From: CAIQJJ01 sp049325275
Lineage (GTDB): Bacteria > Chloroflexota > Anaerolineae > Anaerolineales > UBA4823
Assembly: GCA_049325275.1 (NCBI GenBank)
Contig: JBMOLU010000058.1
Location: forward strand, 145,918 to 209,917
Reading direction: 5' to 3'
DNA length: 64,000 bases
Shown: positions 1-8,573 of the stretch, in pieces
Numbering within the stretch: the first letter of the stretch is position 1
Layout: the number at the start of each line of letters is the position of its first letter
Notes under the pieces: generated by a model
Databases searched by the model: none
Told to the model about the DNA's origin: nothing
Seen by the model: only the letters and a program-made list of their open reading frames with translations
Position numbers and translations under genes: made by a program

Positions 1-1
1 T

Positions 2-580
2 ACGGCTACGACCGAACCTACGGCAACTTCGAGTACCGCCGGTGAAATCTCACCCAACCTGGTGTTGTGGCGGTTGTCCAGTAACCTGAGTATGCTTGCC
101 GTGGGACGGGCCGAGGGGGTGTCGGAAGACGTGGTCGAGCGTATGTCGGCGAACAATCAGATCATGGCCGACTACCTGGGAATCGAGTTACCTCCGCTTT
201 TTGAGAGCAGCGGTGACAAGGTGAACGACAGCGCCGCAGCCATCCACTATCTGCTCGACGAAGCCGGGCCTGTTTTGCAGGCGTATGCAGAGAAAAACCT
301 CGGTGAAGCCGAAGGGCAGCAGGTTGCCCTGGCGGTAAAGTCCATGCTGGCCACGCTGCTGTATTTGCCGCCCGCCGAAGGCAAAGACACTTCTTTGAAC
401 GACAGCCTGTATACCGGCATCGAAAAGGCGGCCACAAACGCCGGCCTGCCGGAGGAATTGTACCAGCCGGTGCTGGATGCGATGGCTGCCGGCTTGCCCT
501 ACGAGGATGTGAAAAACAGCATCTTTGCCATGCACAAGGCTGTTGCCGAATACCTGGGGCTGGAAGCAGCCGAAGATTGA
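2..580 (+). CDS. C-terminal part of an unrecognised, probably exported protein (5' truncated)
   Basis: The frame is already open at base 2, so the real start lies outside the window; 192 codons are visible. The first visible residues (TATTEPTATSST) form the Thr/Pro/Ser-rich spacer that in Chloroflexota usually follows a lipobox, which suggests a lipoprotein. The rest is acidic and mostly helical, with no cysteines and no family I recognise. The stop is followed 29 bases later by a long perfect hairpin shared with the convergent valS. GTG at 62 and ATG at 92 are in-frame codons but nothing supports them as starts, because coding character continues upstream of them. Function unknown. Confidence 0.7.
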   Translation, partial: TATTEPTATSSTAGEISPNLVLWRLSSNLSMLAVGRAEGVSEDVVERMSANNQIMADYLGIELPPLFESSGDKVNDSAAAIHYLLDEAGPVLQAYAEKNLGEAEGQQVALAVKSMLATLLYLPPAEGKDTSLNDSLYTGIEKAATNAGLPEELYQPVLDAMAAGLPYEDVKNSIFAMHKAVAEYLGLEAAED

Positions 581-602
581 GCTTTTGGCGCCTGGCCGAG
601 GT

Positions 603-650
603 AAAAAAACCGAAAAGACGCCTTCCGAGATACGGAAGGCGTCTTTTCGG
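603..650 (-). terminator. Intrinsic terminator of valS, possibly bidirectional
   Basis: A perfect 18-bp inverted repeat (610-627 with 633-650) has a 5-nt loop. Read on the minus strand it is followed by seven U (A-run at 603-609), the layout of a strong terminator at the end of the valS transcript. On the plus strand the U-tract is weak, but the stem itself ends in TTTT, so it may also stop the convergent upstream gene. Confidence 0.9.
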
Positions 651-675
651 TTGCGATGGCAGCGCATGTACGCCC

Positions 676-3393
676 TCAGGCGATTTGCGCTTTGATCTTT
701 GCGGCCGTTTCCTGGTAGGCGGCCAGCTTCTCGCGCTCTTTTTGCACCACGGCCGCCGGGGCTTTGTTGGCGAAATCGGAGTTCAAGAGCTTTTCCAGGC
801 GGGCGATCTGCCCGCCGGCCTCGGCCAGCTCTTTTTCCAGGCGGGCGCGTTCCTCGGCCGGATCGACCAGTTCGGCTAAGGGTAAGAAAATTTCGATGCC
901 GCCGGCAACGAGGGAGACGTGATTCTCGGGCTTGGCGGCCGGCGCTTCGTGAAGCGCGATACGTGAAGCCTCCAGGCCGGCCAGCAAGGCGATCACACGG
1001 CAGGAATCGGCCATGGCCTGGTAAGTGCCGCTTTCTCGCGACGCCACAAACGTACAGGCCAATTTTTGGCTCGGCTTGACGTTCTTTTCCGAGCGCAAGT
1101 TACGGATGGCGCGCACGACTTCTTGCAGCAGGTGGAAGCTGGCGATGGCCTCTTCTTCCCAGCCTTCGTCGGCCATGGGTTCGGGCCAGCGCGCCACGAT
1201 CAGCGCTTCTTCCCACGCGCCGTTGTGAGAAAGCAGCTGAGAGGAATGTTCTTGGCTGGCGCGCTTCAGGTGGCCCCATAGCTCTTCGGTGACGAAAGGC
1301 GTGAAGGGGTGCAACAGGCGTAAAATCGCATCGAAGATGCGGGTGGCGAGACTCGCCGTGTAGAAGGCCCGGTCGCCGCCTTCTGCCAGTTGCAGTTTCG
1401 CAATTTCCAGGTACCAGTCGGCGAACTCGCTCCAGAAGAAGTCGTAAATCAACCGGCCTGCTTCGCCGTACTGGAAGCCCTGGAACAGGCGCTCGGCATC
1501 GCGCGTAAGCTGTTTCAGGCGCCCAAGGATGAACTTGTCGGCCAGCGTCCAGACCGGATCGCCCTGGGGTGTGGCAGGTGCCTGGCCGATCAGGCCGACG
1601 ATCAGGCGTCCGGCGTTCCACAGCTTATTGGCAAAGTTGCGGTTGGCCTCCACCTTTTTCAGGCTCAGGTTCATGTCGTTGCCAGGCGTCGACCCAACCA
1701 GCAGCGTGAAGCGTAGGGCGTCGGTGCCCAGTTCGTCCATCACCGGCAGCGGATCGATGACGTTGCCGTAGCTCTTGCTCATCTTGCGGCCGTGTTCGTC
1801 GCGGATCAGGCCGTGCAGGTAAACGGTGTGGAAGGGAATCTGGCCGGTGTATTCCAACCCGCTCATGATCATACGCGCCACCCAGAAAAACAGGATGTCG
1901 TAACCGGTTTCCATGTAGCTGGTGGGGTAAAAGTAGCGCAGATCGGGCGTTTCGTCGGGCCAGCCCAACGTGGAGAAGGGCCACAGGCCGGATGAGAACC
2001 ACGTATCCAGCACGTCGGGGTCCTGCTGGATGTCTGTGGCGCCGCAGTGCGCGCAGACCGTGGGGTCCTGGCGTGCGACCGTCATCTGGCCGCAGCCGGC
2101 GCAATACCACACCGGGATGCGGTGTCCCCACCACAACTGGCGGCTGATGCACCAATCTTTGATGTTTTCGAGCCAGTTGAAGTAAACCTTTTCGAAGCGT
2201 TCGGGGACGATCTGGATGCGCCCATCGCGCACCGCTGCCAGGGCGGCGTCGGCCAGGGATTGGATCTTGACGAACCACTGTTCGGAGACCATCGGCTCGA
2301 TGATTTCGCCGCCGCGCTGCGAACGGGGCACGTTGAGGGTGTAACCCTGTTCTTTGATCACCAGGCCTGCGGCGCGCATGTCTTCCCACAACTTTTTGCG
2401 GCATTCGAAGCGCTCCAGCCCGGCATAAGGCCCACCGACTTCGGTCACTTTGGCCTCGCGGTCGAGCATCGAAAGGATCGGAAGCCCGTGGCGCTGGCCG
2501 ATGATGTAGTCATTGGGGTCATGGCCGGGTGTGATTTTCAGGGCGCCCGTACCGAACTCACGGTCGACGTAGTCGTCGGCGATGACGGGAATGGTGCGTC
2601 CGAGCATTGGCACGACGACTTGTTTGCCGATATACGCCTGGTAACGCGGGTCTTCGGGGTGGACGGCCACGGCCGTGTCGCCCAAGATCGTTTCCGGGCG
2701 GGTGGTGGCTACGGGGATGTAGGGGCCATCCGGCATGTCTGCATCCACATCGGCCAGCATGTACTTGAAGAAATACAGCTTGCCGGGCTCCTCCGAATAT
2801 TCCACTTCCAAATCGGAAACGGCCGTTTTCAGGCCCGGCGACCAGTTGATCAGCCGCGGTCCGCGATAGATCAGGCCCTTTTCGTATAAACGCACGAAGG
2901 CTTCACGGACGGCTTTCGAGAGGCCGTCATCGAGCGTGAAGCGTTCACGATCCCAATCGCAGGAGGCGCCCAGGCGGCGAATCTGTTTGGTAATGATGCC
3001 GCCGTACTTGTTCTTCCATTCCCAGGTGCGGCGCAGGAACTCGTCACGGCCGACAGCTTCGCGTGAAGTACCTTCGTTACGCAGCATTTTTTCGACTTGG
3101 AGTTGTGTGGCGATGCCGGCGTGATCGCTGCCCGGTACCCATAGCGTCGGGATGCCCTTCATGCGGTGGTAGCGGATCATCAAATCTTCCATGCTGACGA
3201 ACATGGCGTGGCCCAGGTGCAGTTCCCCGGTCACGTTGGGCGGCGGGATGGCGATGACGAAAGGCTTCTTGCTCGGATCGTGTCCCGGTTTGTTCGGGTC
3301 ATTGCTCGGCTTGAAGTAACCGTTTTGTTCCCACCATTCGTAAATGCGCTGTTCGGTGGTTTGAAAGTCGTAAGTTTTTGGCAGCTCGGTCAT
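676..3393 (-). CDS. valS: Valine--tRNA ligase, bacterial type
   Basis: Charges tRNA-Val with valine in the cytosol and edits mischarged threonine. The 905 residues are a normal length for the bacterial enzyme. The class I HIGH signature is PPNVTGELHLGHA (about residues 51-63), the KMSKS loop is GRKMSKSYGN (about 535), and a Cys4 zinc knuckle (CAGC...CAHC) sits after WWGHRIPVWYC. The C-terminal 70 residues are charged and heptad-like, the usual ValS tRNA-binding coiled coil. The ATG has a good AGGAG site about 7 bases upstream. It is the last gene of a minus-strand string and lies only 62 bases after the SDR gene. It has no T-box directly in front, but a valine T-box lies 2.9 kb upstream on the same strand beside the remnant of another valS. 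Confidence 0.98.
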   Translation of the reverse strand: MTELPKTYDFQTTEQRIYEWWEQNGYFKPSNDPNKPGHDPSKKPFVIAIPPPNVTGELHLGHAMFVSMEDLMIRYHRMKGIPTLWVPGSDHAGIATQLQVEKMLRNEGTSREAVGRDEFLRRTWEWKNKYGGIITKQIRRLGASCDWDRERFTLDDGLSKAVREAFVRLYEKGLIYRGPRLINWSPGLKTAVSDLEVEYSEEPGKLYFFKYMLADVDADMPDGPYIPVATTRPETILGDTAVAVHPEDPRYQAYIGKQVVVPMLGRTIPVIADDYVDREFGTGALKITPGHDPNDYIIGQRHGLPILSMLDREAKVTEVGGPYAGLERFECRKKLWEDMRAAGLVIKEQGYTLNVPRSQRGGEIIEPMVSEQWFVKIQSLADAALAAVRDGRIQIVPERFEKVYFNWLENIKDWCISRQLWWGHRIPVWYCAGCGQMTVARQDPTVCAHCGATDIQQDPDVLDTWFSSGLWPFSTLGWPDETPDLRYFYPTSYMETGYDILFFWVARMIMSGLEYTGQIPFHTVYLHGLIRDEHGRKMSKSYGNVIDPLPVMDELGTDALRFTLLVGSTPGNDMNLSLKKVEANRNFANKLWNAGRLIVGLIGQAPATPQGDPVWTLADKFILGRLKQLTRDAERLFQGFQYGEAGRLIYDFFWSEFADWYLEIAKLQLAEGGDRAFYTASLATRIFDAILRLLHPFTPFVTEELWGHLKRASQEHSSQLLSHNGAWEEALIVARWPEPMADEGWEEEAIASFHLLQEVVRAIRNLRSEKNVKPSQKLACTFVASRESGTYQAMADSCRVIALLAGLEASRIALHEAPAAKPENHVSLVAGGIEIFLPLAELVDPAEERARLEKELAEAGGQIARLEKLLNSDFANKAPAAVVQKEREKLAAYQETAAKIKAQIA

Positions 3394-3455
3394 AAGAATC
3401 TCCTCAGGGGAAGGCTATGGATTGGATAAGTTCGAGGCGATGCTTCGCCACGGCC

Positions 3456-4256
3456 TTACTGGCGGTAACGGCGGTAGGCGTGTTGGCTGACGAAGCGGGT
3501 CAGCGGTGCAAACGATCGGCTCAGGAAAAACACGAGGTTGTACCATGCCGGGTAAACCAGCGTGTTTCGTTCTTTGCGCATCGCCTGGATGATTTTTGCG
3601 GCGACCAGGCGTGGGTCTGCATCCAGGCGGCGGTACCAACCCGGTTGGTGCGTAGCCGGGTTGCGGATCGACGCCGCGAAGCGGGTGTTTTTCAAGGCGC
3701 CGAGAATAACCAGCAGGGTGAAATGCCCGTTTACGGCCAGTTCGAGGCTCGTTGCCCGCGCGAAAGCGTGCAGGGCGGCTTTGCTGGCGCTGTACAGGCC
3801 CATGGAAGGGGTGGTCATTTCTCCGGCCACCGAGCCGATGAAAACAATACCTCCCGGCTCGCCGGGTTTCAAAAGGGATTTCAACCCGGCGGTCAACTCC
3901 AGCGGCGCCACCGTATTGACCTGCAAGACCTGGTTGACTTCTTCCGTCGTCATGACTTCCAGTGCGGCGTGGCTACCGATACCGGCGCAGTGCACAAGCG
4001 CGCTGATATGAATGTTTTTGCGCGTAGCCAGTTCGTCGAGATCGGCCATTAACGTTTTCCGTTCGTCCGCTTGGCTCAAATCGCAAACAAAGGGCTGCGC
4101 CGGGTTTGCCAACTGGGCGCACACATCCGCCAGTTGCGCAGCATTGCGATCGGCCAGCAGCATGTAGCAGCCGGCCTGGTCGAGTTGTAGGGCCAGCTCG
4201 CGTCCCAGGCCTGACGCCGCTCCGGTGAGGAAAATGGTTTTACCAGATAGTTGCAT
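3456..4256 (-). CDS. Short-chain dehydrogenase/reductase
   Basis: Classical SDR of 266 residues that should use NAD(P)H to oxidise or reduce an alcohol or ketone; the substrate is unknown. The N-terminal Rossmann motif is TGAASGLG, the structural NAG-type motif is VHCAGIG, the catalytic serine lies in IGSVAGE and the catalytic pair is YSASK. The last 50 residues (YPAWYNLVFFLSRSF) are amphipathic and aromatic and may touch the membrane, as in SDRs that act on lipids. I chose ATG 4256 because the Rossmann strand starts there (MQLSGKTIFLTG); the frame is open further upstream but that extension has no SDR character. It lies 224 bases after the epimerase gene and just ahead of valS. Confidence 0.9.
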   Translation of the reverse strand: MQLSGKTIFLTGAASGLGRELALQLDQAGCYMLLADRNAAQLADVCAQLANPAQPFVCDLSQADERKTLMADLDELATRKNIHISALVHCAGIGSHAALEVMTTEEVNQVLQVNTVAPLELTAGLKSLLKPGEPGGIVFIGSVAGEMTTPSMGLYSASKAALHAFARATSLELAVNGHFTLLVILGALKNTRFAASIRNPATHQPGWYRRLDADPRLVAAKIIQAMRKERNTLVYPAWYNLVFFLSRSFAPLTRFVSQHAYRRYRQ

Positions 4257-4480
4257 CGATTCGTGCCTTTGTTCCGGCGTGCAGGATTCCTGTGGTCCCG
4301 GAAGGATGGCCGTCTTGGCCGCCGGGTCGCGGGCAAGAATGCCTGCCCTTTCCGGCACTGTCTGAATAGCGCCACCGACTGGTACGGCGCACTTCCATAA
4401 GGGTAGATGACGCTTGTTTCTGGGCGGCGAAGTGCGTCGCCCCTTACATTTCGGGTAGCTTCTCAGGCAGGCACCGGCTT

Positions 4481-5443
4481 TCAAGAAGCGAGTGTGTCTG
4501 TTAGCGATTGCTCCAGTGAATAGTCGGGCGCCCAACCCATGTCACGCCGGATTTTTTCGGTCGAATAGGCTTTGTCGACGTTGATGGACGAGAGCGAACG
4601 TGTGCCTGGGTTGAGGCGCAATCGGGTAAGCAGGGCGATCACGCTATCGGCCAGGCGAATGGCTGCCGGCGGTACGATCAAGACAGGCCGTTTCAGGCCG
4701 GCGGACTGCAAGGCTATACGTGCAAAGGCAGGCATTTCCACGTTGCAGTTAGTGACGATGTAGCGGTTGCCGCTCTGCCCGTGCCTGAGTGCCAGGACGA
4801 CGGCTTTTGCTACGTCGCGTACGTCGACAAAGCTGTTAATCGTCGGGATCATCGGCAGGAAGGGCAGCCAGCGCAAATATTGCAGGCTCTTTTCGATGCG
4901 GCGGGAACCCGGGCCAATGATTACGCTAGGATTGAGCGTGATGACGCGAATTTGCTCCGCGTACTTTTGGACTTCTATCTCGCCGAGGCGTTTGCTGTAC
5001 CCGTAGGGGTCGTGCTGGTGTTTCTCTTCGAGATCGGGAAGCAAGCTCTCATCGGCCAGGTGGCCTGCTTTTCTGCCGATCGTGGAGATTGAACTGATGT
5101 AAATAAAGCTTTTGCACCCGTTGGCAAGGGCTGCTTCGATGAGACGTTGCGTTCCGATAACATTCGACCGGTAGAGTGCGTCGGCGTCTTCGGGTTTGAA
5201 AGAAACCAGGGCCGCATTGTGAATCACGGTATCTACTCCGGCCAGTTCGGCGGCAAAGGTCTCCGGCCGGGTCAATTCGCCGCGCCTCAGGTGCACCCGT
5301 TCGAGGCTTTCGATGTTCAGGAACGTTTGGCGCGGGGTACGCACCAGCACGCGCAGCGCGCTCTGCGGATCGTGATCGTGAAGCGCTTTGACGATGTACT
5401 GGCCCAAAAAGCCAAGTCCGCCGGTGATGAAGTAAGTGCTCAT
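4481..5443 (-). CDS. NAD-dependent epimerase/dehydratase-family (extended SDR) protein
   Basis: Extended SDR of 320 residues. GGLGFLGQ at residues 8-15 is the NAD-binding loop, and YGYSK (about 148-152) is the catalytic Tyr/Lys. The region IVTNCNVEM and the C-terminal MGWAPDYSLEQSL are typical of the 3-beta-hydroxysteroid dehydrogenase/dihydroflavonol reductase branch, which acts on sugars, sterols or other alcohols. The substrate cannot be read from sequence. The start overlaps the stop of the acetyltransferase gene by four bases (ATGA), so the two are translationally coupled. With the SDR downstream it may form a short reductive pathway. Confidence 0.88.
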   Translation of the reverse strand: MSTYFITGGLGFLGQYIVKALHDHDPQSALRVLVRTPRQTFLNIESLERVHLRRGELTRPETFAAELAGVDTVIHNAALVSFKPEDADALYRSNVIGTQRLIEAALANGCKSFIYISSISTIGRKAGHLADESLLPDLEEKHQHDPYGYSKRLGEIEVQKYAEQIRVITLNPSVIIGPGSRRIEKSLQYLRWLPFLPMIPTINSFVDVRDVAKAVVLALRHGQSGNRYIVTNCNVEMPAFARIALQSAGLKRPVLIVPPAAIRLADSVIALLTRLRLNPGTRSLSSINVDKAYSTEKIRRDMGWAPDYSLEQSLTDTLAS

Positions 5444-5901
5444 CGTTCAGCCAGATCGAGCGCAAAGTACACATCGCCATCCTGCTCGTGGGTGATGCGA
5501 AAGCCAGAACTCAGGTAAAAGGCAATCACTTCCTCCCAGGAGGCCGTGGTTTCGAGCGTGATGCGACGAAAACCGGCCTGGCAGGCGTGCTCCAGTAGCG
5601 CCCGCAAGATCGCCTGTCCGATGCCCTGCCGCCTGACAGAACGGTCGACGGACATGCGTACGATTTCGGCGCTTTCCACCGTGCGCGGGACCAGGGCGCC
5701 TGTGCCAACCAGCTTTCCGTTGATGCGGGCCACCAGGAAGACGGCTTCGGCGTAGCTGGCGGCGATATCATTCAGGTCAGGGTTTCGGGTGGTGTCGAGA
5801 AAGCCCCAGTGCTCGGCCAGGCCTGCCAGGATGAGCGCTTTGGCGGCGTTCTGATCCTGTGGTTGGAAACGGGAAATTGTCAGGATGAAGGTTTCGGTCA
5901 T
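5440..5901 (-). CDS. GNAT-family N-acetyltransferase
   Basis: 153 residues with the GNAT fold: the acetyl-CoA pyrophosphate loop is RRQGIGQAIL (about residues 90-99), preceded by the strand SAEIVRMSVD and followed by TLETTASWEEVIAFYLSSGF, the usual last helix and strand. It should transfer an acetyl group from acetyl-CoA to an amine; the acceptor is unknown. Its ATG overlaps the stop of the valS remnant by four bases and its stop overlaps the epimerase start by four bases, so it sits in a tight coupled run behind the T-box leader. Confidence 0.88.
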   Translation of the reverse strand: MTETFILTISRFQPQDQNAAKALILAGLAEHWGFLDTTRNPDLNDIAASYAEAVFLVARINGKLVGTGALVPRTVESAEIVRMSVDRSVRRQGIGQAILRALLEHACQAGFRRITLETTASWEEVIAFYLSSGFRITHEQDGDVYFALDLAER

Positions 5902-6233
5902 GGTTGAATTTCGCGTTCTTCCTTGGACTCAGCCGCCAATTGTACCCGGTTTAGCTCGTTGCCCGAAGGTAGATTGTGTTCGCTCTTGTAACGGCGGATG
6001 GTTGTGGCGGCGGCTGCCAGGCCTTCGCCGGCCCTTTCTGCCTGCGGATTGCCGAAAACCTGGCCCGATTCGCGGCCACGGAGCGCAATGAATGGAAGCG
6101 GATGCGCCGTTCTCGACTGCGGCAAGCCTCTGCCCGACCGGCGGCCATCTGGCAAACCAATGTAGATTGCTTCGGTTACGTGGGGCCGGATGGGTTCGGT
6201 TTGGTTGGGTTGGTAATGCTTCGAGAGGGGCAT
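5898..6233 (-). pseudogene. Remnant of a second, T-box-controlled valS (internal deletion plus frameshift)
   Basis: An open frame of 111 codons starts with a good AGGAGGAACAC site but is not a plausible whole protein. Its start (MPLSKHYQPNQTEP) looks like the N-terminus of a valyl-tRNA synthetase, and its end (TTIRRYKSEHNLPSGNEL) looks like the ValS anticodon-binding C-terminus. A neighbouring frame carries SIHCAPWP, another C-terminal ValS signature, so there is at least one frameshift near base 6060. Almost all of the catalytic body is missing. The IRRYKSE type of C-terminus differs from that of the intact valS in this window (IRNLRSEKNV), so the remnant belongs to a different ValS lineage. 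The short peptide may still be translated and coupled to the acetyltransferase. Confidence 0.75.
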
Positions 6234-6254
6234 GTGTTCCTCCTGCCAGATCGC

Positions 6255-6610
6255 AAAAAACAAAAAACCCTTTCATCCTTGAGCACAATGAACTTTTGTG
6301 AAGTTCTGCTCGGAGGACGAAAGGGCGCTCGCACGCGCTTCCGTGGTACCACCTCGATTCACCGGCAGCTTGCTTATCCAAGCGCCAGTGCACTCATTGT
6401 CCGGCTACGCTCACATACCAACTTCTATGCTTGCTTTATCGGACTTTAGCGATAACGGGCTTTCCCGTGCCGTTCTACTGGCCCAGTCTGTGGGGGTTCT
6501 TCGGCAGTGCCTCGGGCGACGTTCGGCGCTTGTTTGCTGGGGTGGCTCTCAGCCGTGGGCCAATCCTTCTCTGGCAGCGTTCAGGCGCTTACTCCTCCCG
6601 ACGTGATTTT
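6255..6610 (-). promoter_or_regulatory. Valine-specific T-box riboswitch with transcription terminator
   Basis: On the minus strand this leader carries the conserved T-box AGGTGGTACCACGG (6341-6354) and the stem III sequence CAGTAGAACGGCACGGG with CCCGTTATCGC. The 5' stem I signals GGAGTA, CAGAGA and GGCTGAGAG are present. The specifier context GAAC-GTC-GCC places a GUC valine codon at 6518-6520. The bulge UGGU would pair with ACCA, which fits tRNA-Val with A73. The competing terminator pairs 6315-6325 with 6268-6278 (11 bp, one G-U pair) with an extra inner hairpin, then a U-rich tract (6255-6267). Uncharged tRNA-Val should promote read-through into the downstream genes. Confidence 0.92.
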
Positions 6611-6661
6611 TAGGTTTTCCCGTGGGTGATGGAAGAACCATTTTTTTGAGAATCGTATTGC

Positions 6662-6667
6662 ATTATA
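6662..6667 (-). promoter_or_regulatory. -10 element of the T-box transcript
   Basis: A perfect TATAAT on the minus strand lies about 50-60 bases upstream of the first T-box stem. No clear TTGACA partner is visible; TTCTCA lies 16 bases further upstream. It is the only good promoter-like hexamer in this divergent intergenic region that points towards the T-box. Confidence 0.55.
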
Positions 6668-6719
6668 CTGCAATCATTCGGTGTGAGAAAGTTTAAAATG
6701 AGAGTAAGATTAAAAAGCC

Positions 6720-6749
6720 TTGACTTTCCTGCTTGCTCTGTGCTATTCT
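6720..6749 (+). promoter_or_regulatory. Promoter of the MBL hydrolase gene
   Basis: TTGACT (6720-6725), an 18-base spacer, then TATTCT (6744-6749) with a TGN extension just before it. The leader to the ATG at 6830 is about 75 bases and contains a 6-bp hairpin (TCCGGG-AATG-CCCGGA, 6781-6796) of unknown role. Confidence 0.5.
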
Positions 6750-6829
6750 TCACGAAGTTTTGGGCTGGAGGGGCTGATCCTCCGGGAATGCCCGGAACCA
6801 TCTGAATTGTTTGTTCGGAAAGGTTTGCT

Positions 6830-7741
6830 ATGCAACGTGAACGAGTTGCCGAGAGTGTTTACTATTTTCAAAGTGAAGTCTATGCCCAGGTAACCGCGGG
6901 GGCGGTCATTGGGCCAAATTGGGCCGTTGTTATCGACACCCTGGCGACTCCCGATGAAGCCATCGCCATCCGCACATTCATCGAGCAGGAACTTGAGGTG
7001 CCCGTTCGTTACGTGATCAACACGCACTATCACGCCGATCACAGTTGGGGGAACTGCTTTTTTCCCGGGGCGATGGTGATGGCCCACCGTAAGTGCTACG
7101 AACTGTTGGAAAGTGTGGGCGTGAATGCCTTGCAAGAAGCCCGGCGGCAGAATCCGCTCTACCGTCAGGTCAAGATCGTGCTGCCGCATCTCACTTTCGA
7201 CGAAAGCCAGGTCACGCTGCGGGTGGGCAAGAAGAATTTGATCCTGTATACCCTGCCCGGACCTTCGCCGGACAATGTCGGCGTGCTGATTGAAGAAGAC
7301 CGCATCCTCTTTGCCGGTGATGCCTTCATGCCGTTGCCTTACCTGGTGGATGGCGATATCGAAGACCTGATCGGTTCGTTGAAGCGCATCGGCAAGATGG
7401 GCCTGGAGAATGTTGTCCCCGGGCATGGCGATATCGTTCTGCGTGGTGAAATCGATAACGCCATTCAAGACAACCTTGCATATCTTTCGGCGATTCGCAA
7501 GTCGGTGCGCCAGGCGAACCGGCGAAAGTACCCGATGGATTTGCTGGCAGAAGTGAGCGTCGAATCGTGTGGCAAGAGCCACGTGTTGATCGGCGGCCTG
7601 GCCGATGAACTGCACCGGCGAAACCTGCGAGCGCTCTACCGACAGTTCTACGGTGAGCTGCCGCAGGCTTCGCCGGAAGACGATTATTACGACGATGAAG
7701 AAGATTACGAAGACGTGGAGCTAGCCGACGACGAAGAGTAG
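6830..7741 (+). CDS. MBL-fold metallo-hydrolase
   Basis: 303-residue metallo-beta-lactamase-fold protein. The metal motif is THYHADHSWGN (HxHxDH, about residues 64-74), followed by the downstream ligands FAGDAFM (Asp) and VPGHG (His). These make a binuclear metal site for a hydrolase or glyoxalase-II-like activity; the substrate is not predictable. There is no signal peptide, so it is cytosolic. The last 20 residues are almost all Asp, Glu and Tyr, an acidic tail unusual for the family and perhaps a protein contact. A GAAAGG site precedes the ATG. It is transcribed divergently from the T-box unit and its stop nearly touches that of the convergent plsY. Confidence 0.88.
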   Translation: MQRERVAESVYYFQSEVYAQVTAGAVIGPNWAVVIDTLATPDEAIAIRTFIEQELEVPVRYVINTHYHADHSWGNCFFPGAMVMAHRKCYELLESVGVNALQEARRQNPLYRQVKIVLPHLTFDESQVTLRVGKKNLILYTLPGPSPDNVGVLIEEDRILFAGDAFMPLPYLVDGDIEDLIGSLKRIGKMGLENVVPGHGDIVLRGEIDNAIQDNLAYLSAIRKSVRQANRRKYPMDLLAEVSVESCGKSHVLIGGLADELHRRNLRALYRQFYGELPQASPEDDYYDDEEDYEDVELADDEE

Positions 7742-7743
7742 CT

Positions 7744-8403
7744 TCAGGTTGCCTTCTTCTTGCGTGCGCGATACCCGACGAGCCGTTCGGTGCCGTTCAT
7801 CAGGCGCTTGATATTGGGGCGTAAGGCCCAAATCAGCAGGATTTCGGCCACAATGCCGTAGAGCATGTATTCCCAGGGCCCCTGGCCTTGCTGATAGCGA
7901 ATCAAGAAGAGTACGAACGCTGTGGCGGGCACGCTCATCGTTCCCAGTGATGCATAGCCGACAAACCAAAAGATCAGTGCACCGGTCGTTGCCACGATGA
8001 ACAGGCTGGGCGGCCAGAGGGCAAACGCACCGCCAATGGCTGTGGCCCCACCCGCTCCGCCTCGCAAACGCAGTTTTCCGCTTTCATCGCGCTCCCTCAA
8101 GAATATGGAGTAGTTATGCCCCAAAATGGCTGCTGCCGGCGCCAGGGCCATGATCCAGACGTTGCCGCCGCTGAGCCACTGTGCCATCCAGACGGCAACC
8201 GCACCCTTCAGGCCATCCACACCGGCTGTGGTCAAGCCGGCCAGCCAACCGGCAGCACGCATGACGTTGGTGCCCCCGGTGCGTCCACTCTCAACCTTGC
8301 GAATATCTTTGCCGGTTGCCAGACGGACAATGATCAGCCCTGTTGGAACAGAGCCTAAAAGGTACGACATTACCAAAATCCCGATGGCCACGAAAATCTG
8401 CAT
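7744..8403 (-). CDS. plsY: Glycerol-3-phosphate acyltransferase PlsY
   Basis: Transfers the acyl group of acyl-phosphate to glycerol-3-phosphate, the first step of phospholipid synthesis, in the cytoplasmic membrane. The 219 residues contain five or six hydrophobic helices and the PlsY signature GSVPTGLIIVRLATGKDIRK followed by ESGRTGGTNVMR. The second motif is GHNYSIFL, and the Gly-rich loop GGAGGATAIGG is the third. Slightly longer than average because of a basic C-terminus (RARKKK). It is convergent with the MBL gene, with two bases between the stops. Confidence 0.93.
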   Translation of the reverse strand: MQIFVAIGILVMSYLLGSVPTGLIIVRLATGKDIRKVESGRTGGTNVMRAAGWLAGLTTAGVDGLKGAVAVWMAQWLSGGNVWIMALAPAAAILGHNYSIFLRERDESGKLRLRGGAGGATAIGGAFALWPPSLFIVATTGALIFWFVGYASLGTMSVPATAFVLFLIRYQQGQGPWEYMLYGIVAEILLIWALRPNIKRLMNGTERLVGYRARKKKAT

Positions 8404-8573
8404 AGTACACTCCTGTTGGCGAAGGTAAAAAATGGCTCCTGTTTCCTGGGAAACGGAAGAACCTGAAAAGCCAGATCAAAGAACACTTAAACTGCTTATC
8501 GGTTGCATCTTCATCAAGTGTTTCGGTTTTGTCGTTTTTATAGGCTTTCGTTTTCCTCGATGGGAATCTGCTC

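Noticed and set aside
3394..3455. Terminator between the SDR gene and valS
   Set aside because: A short GGCGA-type hairpin is present near 3435-3449 but no U-tract follows on the minus strand.
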